Of a DNA stretch of 31,457 nucleotides, positions 28,931 through 31,457 are shown piece by piece (within the stretch, counting starts at the first letter, position 1; the number at the start of each line of letters is the position of its first letter). This DNA comes from a virus, in the IMG/VR virus record IMGVR_UViG_3300027649_000002, positions 1 to 31,457 of that record, one strand, 5' to 3'. Under the pieces are notes generated by a model. The model was not told the origin of the DNA, searched no databases, and saw nothing but the letters and a program-made list of their open reading frames with translations. Made by a program: the position numbers and the translations under genes.

Positions 28931-30694
28931 CTATTCCTTTTCCTCCGTCTCCACCGCCATCGCCGCCAGCCCGGTGAAGCCGAAGAAATCAGCCTGCGCG
29001 TGCGACATGCACAAGCAGTCGCCCAGATGCTCGTTGCCGCCGCTGATCCATTCCATCTTTCCGCTCTTCTTGTTTTTTTGGTAGCGGTCGTTCAGCAATT
29101 CCTCCACCGCATCCTGCGGAATGTTGCGCGGCAATTCTAGCGGCGGGCCTTTGCCTTTCAGCCTGAATTTGTAAACGTGCGCCTTGAAGTAGGGGTTGCT
29201 CCAATTAAAAAACGGAAGCTCGCCCTTCTGCGATGCGCCTTCCGCAACGGAAATCATTTTCATACGCCACGGCTTCTGGATCGTGACGCCGGTTTTCTGG
29301 TTGAGATGCGGCCAGCTTCCAATGGCTGAACCTTTGCACGCTTTCCATCGGTGGCTGGCGCACCACTCGTAAATTTCCGCGCTCCGGTTGCCGTCGCCGG
29401 CGTCAATCCAAACGCCGTTCCCGCCGACGCCGTAGCGGGTCTGGATTTTGTTCGCCTCCTTTTCATCGGCGCACCATCCACAATCGACCACGCGCATTGC
29501 CCCGCCGTGCCGGTGCTGGACAATCAGCCAGCGCAGCCGGTCGGCCTGCACGTCAATCGTCATGGTGATGGCCTGCCGTAAATCCTTCTCCACGGGCCAG
29601 AGCGTTCCCATGTCATACTCACCGCACAGCCGACGTAATTCATCCTCAGTGCTTTCGACCTGATAATCCACGAACGGTTCACCCAACCTTTCTCGGACGA
29701 AAGATTTTAACGGCTCCTCGTCGCCTTTGCCGAGCGCGGTTTGCGCTGTGAGAAATTCGGTGACGATATTTTCCCACGGGTAAAGCGCATTATACGCCGT
29801 CCAAATCCACGCGGAGAATTTGCCCTTGGTCGGTGAAAGATTCATGTTCACCGCCGCTAAATCTTGGAGCAGCCGAAAGCATTCGGCCTGCTGGATTTCA
29901 TTCTTGCACGCCGGATTCTCGCACTGGTATCGCACGGTCTTAGCCAGCTCCGCGTCGTTCCATCGGCCCGCAGGTTTCGTCACCTCGTTCGTGTCCCAGA
30001 GAAAACCGCCGCACTCTCTCGGCTCAGGGAAAACCGGCGAAGCCACGCGCCCGAATCGGAACGGCTGACGGTGCAAACATTTCGGGCAGGCAAAATGAAA
30101 ATGCGTTTGCGTGCCGGCCAGATATTCCCGATACATAACGCCGTCCTCGTTCTCCGGTGTGGACAGCAGGAAAAACTGCGGTTGAAAAAATGTCGTCAAT
30201 CGTTTCGTTACCCGCTCGTAACTGCCCGCGCTCCACTCGTCGATCTCGTCACCGATCACGCGCTGAACCGCCGTGGACTTCAACCCGCCCCTCGAATTCG
30301 TGCCACGAAAATGCACCATCATCGACTTGAACTGAATCAGCAACTCCGTCGCCTCGTTGCGCGTGGTCGGAATGTATTTCTCCAAAATCGTCTGCCGTTC
30401 GAGCAGCGGCATGAGCCTGGACTTCACGAAATTCTTCACGGCCTCTTCCGTCTGCAAGACCCAGAACGTCGTGGCCGGCGACTCGACCACGCTCCATAGC
30501 AGGTAGGCAATGGCCATTGTGGTCTTGATGACCTGAGCGGAACACATGAGCGCGAGTTGGCGCACGTTGCGTTCGTCCTGGAGCGTCTTGAAAACCCAGC
30601 GGGAGTGAGGGAATATGTCGCAGCGAAACGGGCCTTTGACCTGCGAATCTGACGGCAACAAAATATGCTCTTCGACCCACTTGTCGAGACTCAG
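28931..30694 (-). CDS. Terminase large subunit, GpA type, non-ATG start
   Basis: About 587 residues. Start CTG 30694 overlaps the small subunit TGA (CTGA), and the extra residues SLDKWVEEHI match the family N-terminus, so the later TTG 30661 is too short. Walker A region is CSAQVIKTT (51-59), where family members have G before K. Walker B is VIGDEIDEW (146-154). A CPKC pair lies near residue 206. The nuclease part shows TIDVQADRLRWLI and WIDAGDGNRSAEIYEWC, with acidic residues for metal. It pumps and cuts DNA into proheads. The frame is closed further upstream by a TAA at the A9 tract. Confidence 0.9.
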   Translation of the reverse strand: MSLDKWVEEHILLPSDSQVKGPFRCDIFPHSRWVFKTLQDERNVRQLALMCSAQVIKTTMAIAYLLWSVVESPATTFWVLQTEEAVKNFVKSRLMPLLERQTILEKYIPTTRNEATELLIQFKSMMVHFRGTNSRGGLKSTAVQRVIGDEIDEWSAGSYERVTKRLTTFFQPQFFLLSTPENEDGVMYREYLAGTQTHFHFACPKCLHRQPFRFGRVASPVFPEPRECGGFLWDTNEVTKPAGRWNDAELAKTVRYQCENPACKNEIQQAECFRLLQDLAAVNMNLSPTKGKFSAWIWTAYNALYPWENIVTEFLTAQTALGKGDEEPLKSFVRERLGEPFVDYQVESTEDELRRLCGEYDMGTLWPVEKDLRQAITMTIDVQADRLRWLIVQHRHGGAMRVVDCGWCADEKEANKIQTRYGVGGNGVWIDAGDGNRSAEIYEWCASHRWKACKGSAIGSWPHLNQKTGVTIQKPWRMKMISVAEGASQKGELPFFNWSNPYFKAHVYKFRLKGKGPPLELPRNIPQDAVEELLNDRYQKNKKSGKMEWISGGNEHLGDCLCMSHAQADFFGFTGLAAMAVETEEKE

Positions 30695-31221
30695 GCCGGA
30701 AGGGGTTGTTGTCCAAACTCCAATCCGCTCTTCGTATAAAGCAAGTGCTGAACTTTTTTTTTACTCTCGTCAGGGAGCATCTTCATCCGTGGCAAGTCCG
30801 CGAAAATTCCCTTGAGCGAATCCTGAATCCTCGCCGCGATTTCGTCCGCCGTCTGGTTCACGCACAGCCGCGCAATCGCCGGCCCGGTCGTCATCGCACG
30901 CTGGACGATTTCCGTGAAGTAATGCCCGTTCATTTCGCTGGCCTGTTCCACGTCAACCAGCTTGCCCTCGGCTTCATCGGCCTTGACGGTCTCCTGTCTC
31001 AACCTTTGCGCGGAGATTCGCAGCTTGATTGCGTCTGCCGTGCCTCCCATCTTCGCGTGCTGGTCGTCCTTGTATTTGACGATGCCGCCGAGGAAATCTT
31101 CCGCGTCATAAAATCCATTCACGCACGGCGCGAAGTAGCGGCCCGTTTGCGAAATCTTGTAAAGATTTTCCTCGCTGTAACGAGTCAACTCTGCGGCTTT
31201 TGTTTTGTGGATTGTCGGCAT
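30691..31221 (-). CDS. Terminase small subunit, Nu1-like
   Basis: A 176-residue protein. The N-terminal 45 residues (KAAELTRYSEENLYKISQTG) fit the Nu1-type winged helix that recognises cos DNA, followed by a central coiled-coil stretch (KLRISAQRLRQETVKADEAE) and a basic C-terminus. It directs the large subunit to the packaging site. Near the end a run of nine A codes KKK. The stop overlaps the CTG proposed for the large subunit. Confidence 0.85.
   Translation of the reverse strand: MPTIHKTKAAELTRYSEENLYKISQTGRYFAPCVNGFYDAEDFLGGIVKYKDDQHAKMGGTADAIKLRISAQRLRQETVKADEAEGKLVDVEQASEMNGHYFTEIVQRAMTTGPAIARLCVNQTADEIAARIQDSLKGIFADLPRMKMLPDESKKKVQHLLYTKSGLEFGQQPLPA
30754..30762 (-). other. A9 homopolymer in the terminase small-subunit gene
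   Basis: Nine A in a row on the coding strand, read AAA-AAA-AAA in the small-subunit frame. A -1 slip here would enter the open frame that continues into the large subunit, giving a fused product. It may be a functional slippery site or merely a run of Lys codons; an assembly error is also possible. Confidence 0.4.
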
Positions 31222-31228
31222 TGGTTAT

Positions 31229-31457
31229 TCAGGTCGTGAACTCATGTTTGCACGCGGGACAACTGATCGGTTTCTTTTGGTCAAGCCGTCCTTGCTCTTC
31301 TGCGGTTGCCGGCTGGAAGTCTGGCGGTTGGTAAAAATTTATGACCCGCTCTAACTCACCCGCATCAAACCCGGTCACGTCCATGTCATACGCTCCGGTG
31401 TCGAGGTCGCCGAGAATGTCTTTGAGCATGGCGCCGTCGGTTTCCGCAAGCTCGGCA
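31229..31457 (-). CDS. ParB-like nuclease-domain protein, C-terminal part
   Basis: Codons 120-180 of the gene described at positions 1-357, with the 43-bp terminal repeat included at its right end. The part reads through LGDLDTGAYDMDVTGFDAGE and ends in a single CPACKH knuckle and FTT. It stops seven bases before the start of the small terminase gene, so ParB-like, small and large terminase genes are in one transcript. Confidence 0.85.
   Translation of the reverse strand, partial: AELAETDGAMLKDILGDLDTGAYDMDVTGFDAGELERVINFYQPPDFQPATAEEQGRLDQKKPISCPACKHEFTT
31415..31457. repeat. Right copy of 43-bp terminal direct repeat
   Basis: Identical to positions 1-43, inside the ParB-like gene. It marks the closure point of the circular sequence. 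Confidence 0.97.

Noticed and set aside
28866-28977. Plus-strand ORF starting GTG after the membrane peptide
   Set aside because: It is mostly the antisense of the terminase C-terminus and its Pro-rich sequence has no support.
1-31457. CRISPR array, tRNA, reverse transcriptase or retron, toxin-antitoxin pair
   Set aside because: No regular spaced repeats, no cloverleaf, no reverse transcriptase motif and no recognised toxin family were found on either strand.

Overview
The window is the whole genome of a small tailed bacteriophage (siphovirus type). The first 43 bases are repeated exactly as the last 43, so the sequence closes into a circle of 31,414 bp and one gene (ParB-like) is cut by the ends. 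The host is not named by the sequence. Tail-fibre-like proteins with Sec signal peptides, a trimeric YadA-type head and a GNGSGLTNL motif, together with A-rich leaders often lacking a Shine-Dalgarno site, are features I associate with Verrucomicrobiota and relatives; this is an inference, not a proof.

Nearly every gene is on the minus strand, packed with ATGA or GTGA stop/start overlaps. Reading in the direction of transcription and across the circle join, the loop starts at the divergent promoter/operator near 10.0 kb. It first runs through small early proteins (9.98-7.99 kb), including a candidate signal-peptide lysozyme-like enzyme. Next come recombination and replication genes (7.9-2.9 kb): ERF annealing protein, SSB-like protein, DnaQ/PolB-like 3'-5' exonuclease, RusA-like resolvase, an O-like replication protein with internal tandem repeats (candidate origin) and a DnaC-like helicase loader. 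A block of small genes and an HNH endonuclease follows (2.8-0.5 kb), then the ParB-like protein across the join.

The late region continues from 31.2 kb downward: terminase small and large subunits, a gpW-sized protein, lambda-type portal, S49 prohead protease, coiled-coil scaffold candidate, P22-type coat protein, three connector or tail-completion candidates, major tail protein, tail-chaperone-position protein, a short tape measure, three tail or baseplate-type proteins, a Cys-rich protein, two signal-peptide fibre/adhesin proteins, a third exported small protein, small membrane proteins of the lysis type, a lipoprotein, a metallophosphoesterase and a winged-helix-like protein. The loop ends at 10.68 kb, beside where it began.

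Only two small groups are on the plus strand. One is a four-gene cassette (27.84-28.87 kb) with a minimal ATP-dependent DNA ligase, inserted between the terminase and head genes. The other is a mini zinc-finger gene at 10.59 kb, a paralogue of the one at 4.5 kb. No integrase, DNA polymerase, RNA polymerase, tRNA or CRISPR array was seen. The phage appears to rely on host replisome enzymes recruited by its O-like and DnaC-like proteins.

The most unusual points are the run of exported fibre/adhesin-like proteins, the inverted repeat holding two divergent -35 boxes with an apparently leaderless gene, the possible origin inside the O-like gene, the non-ATG start of the large terminase beside an A9 tract, and several structured non-coding stretches (7.9, 9.1, 9.4 and 10.25-10.5 kb).
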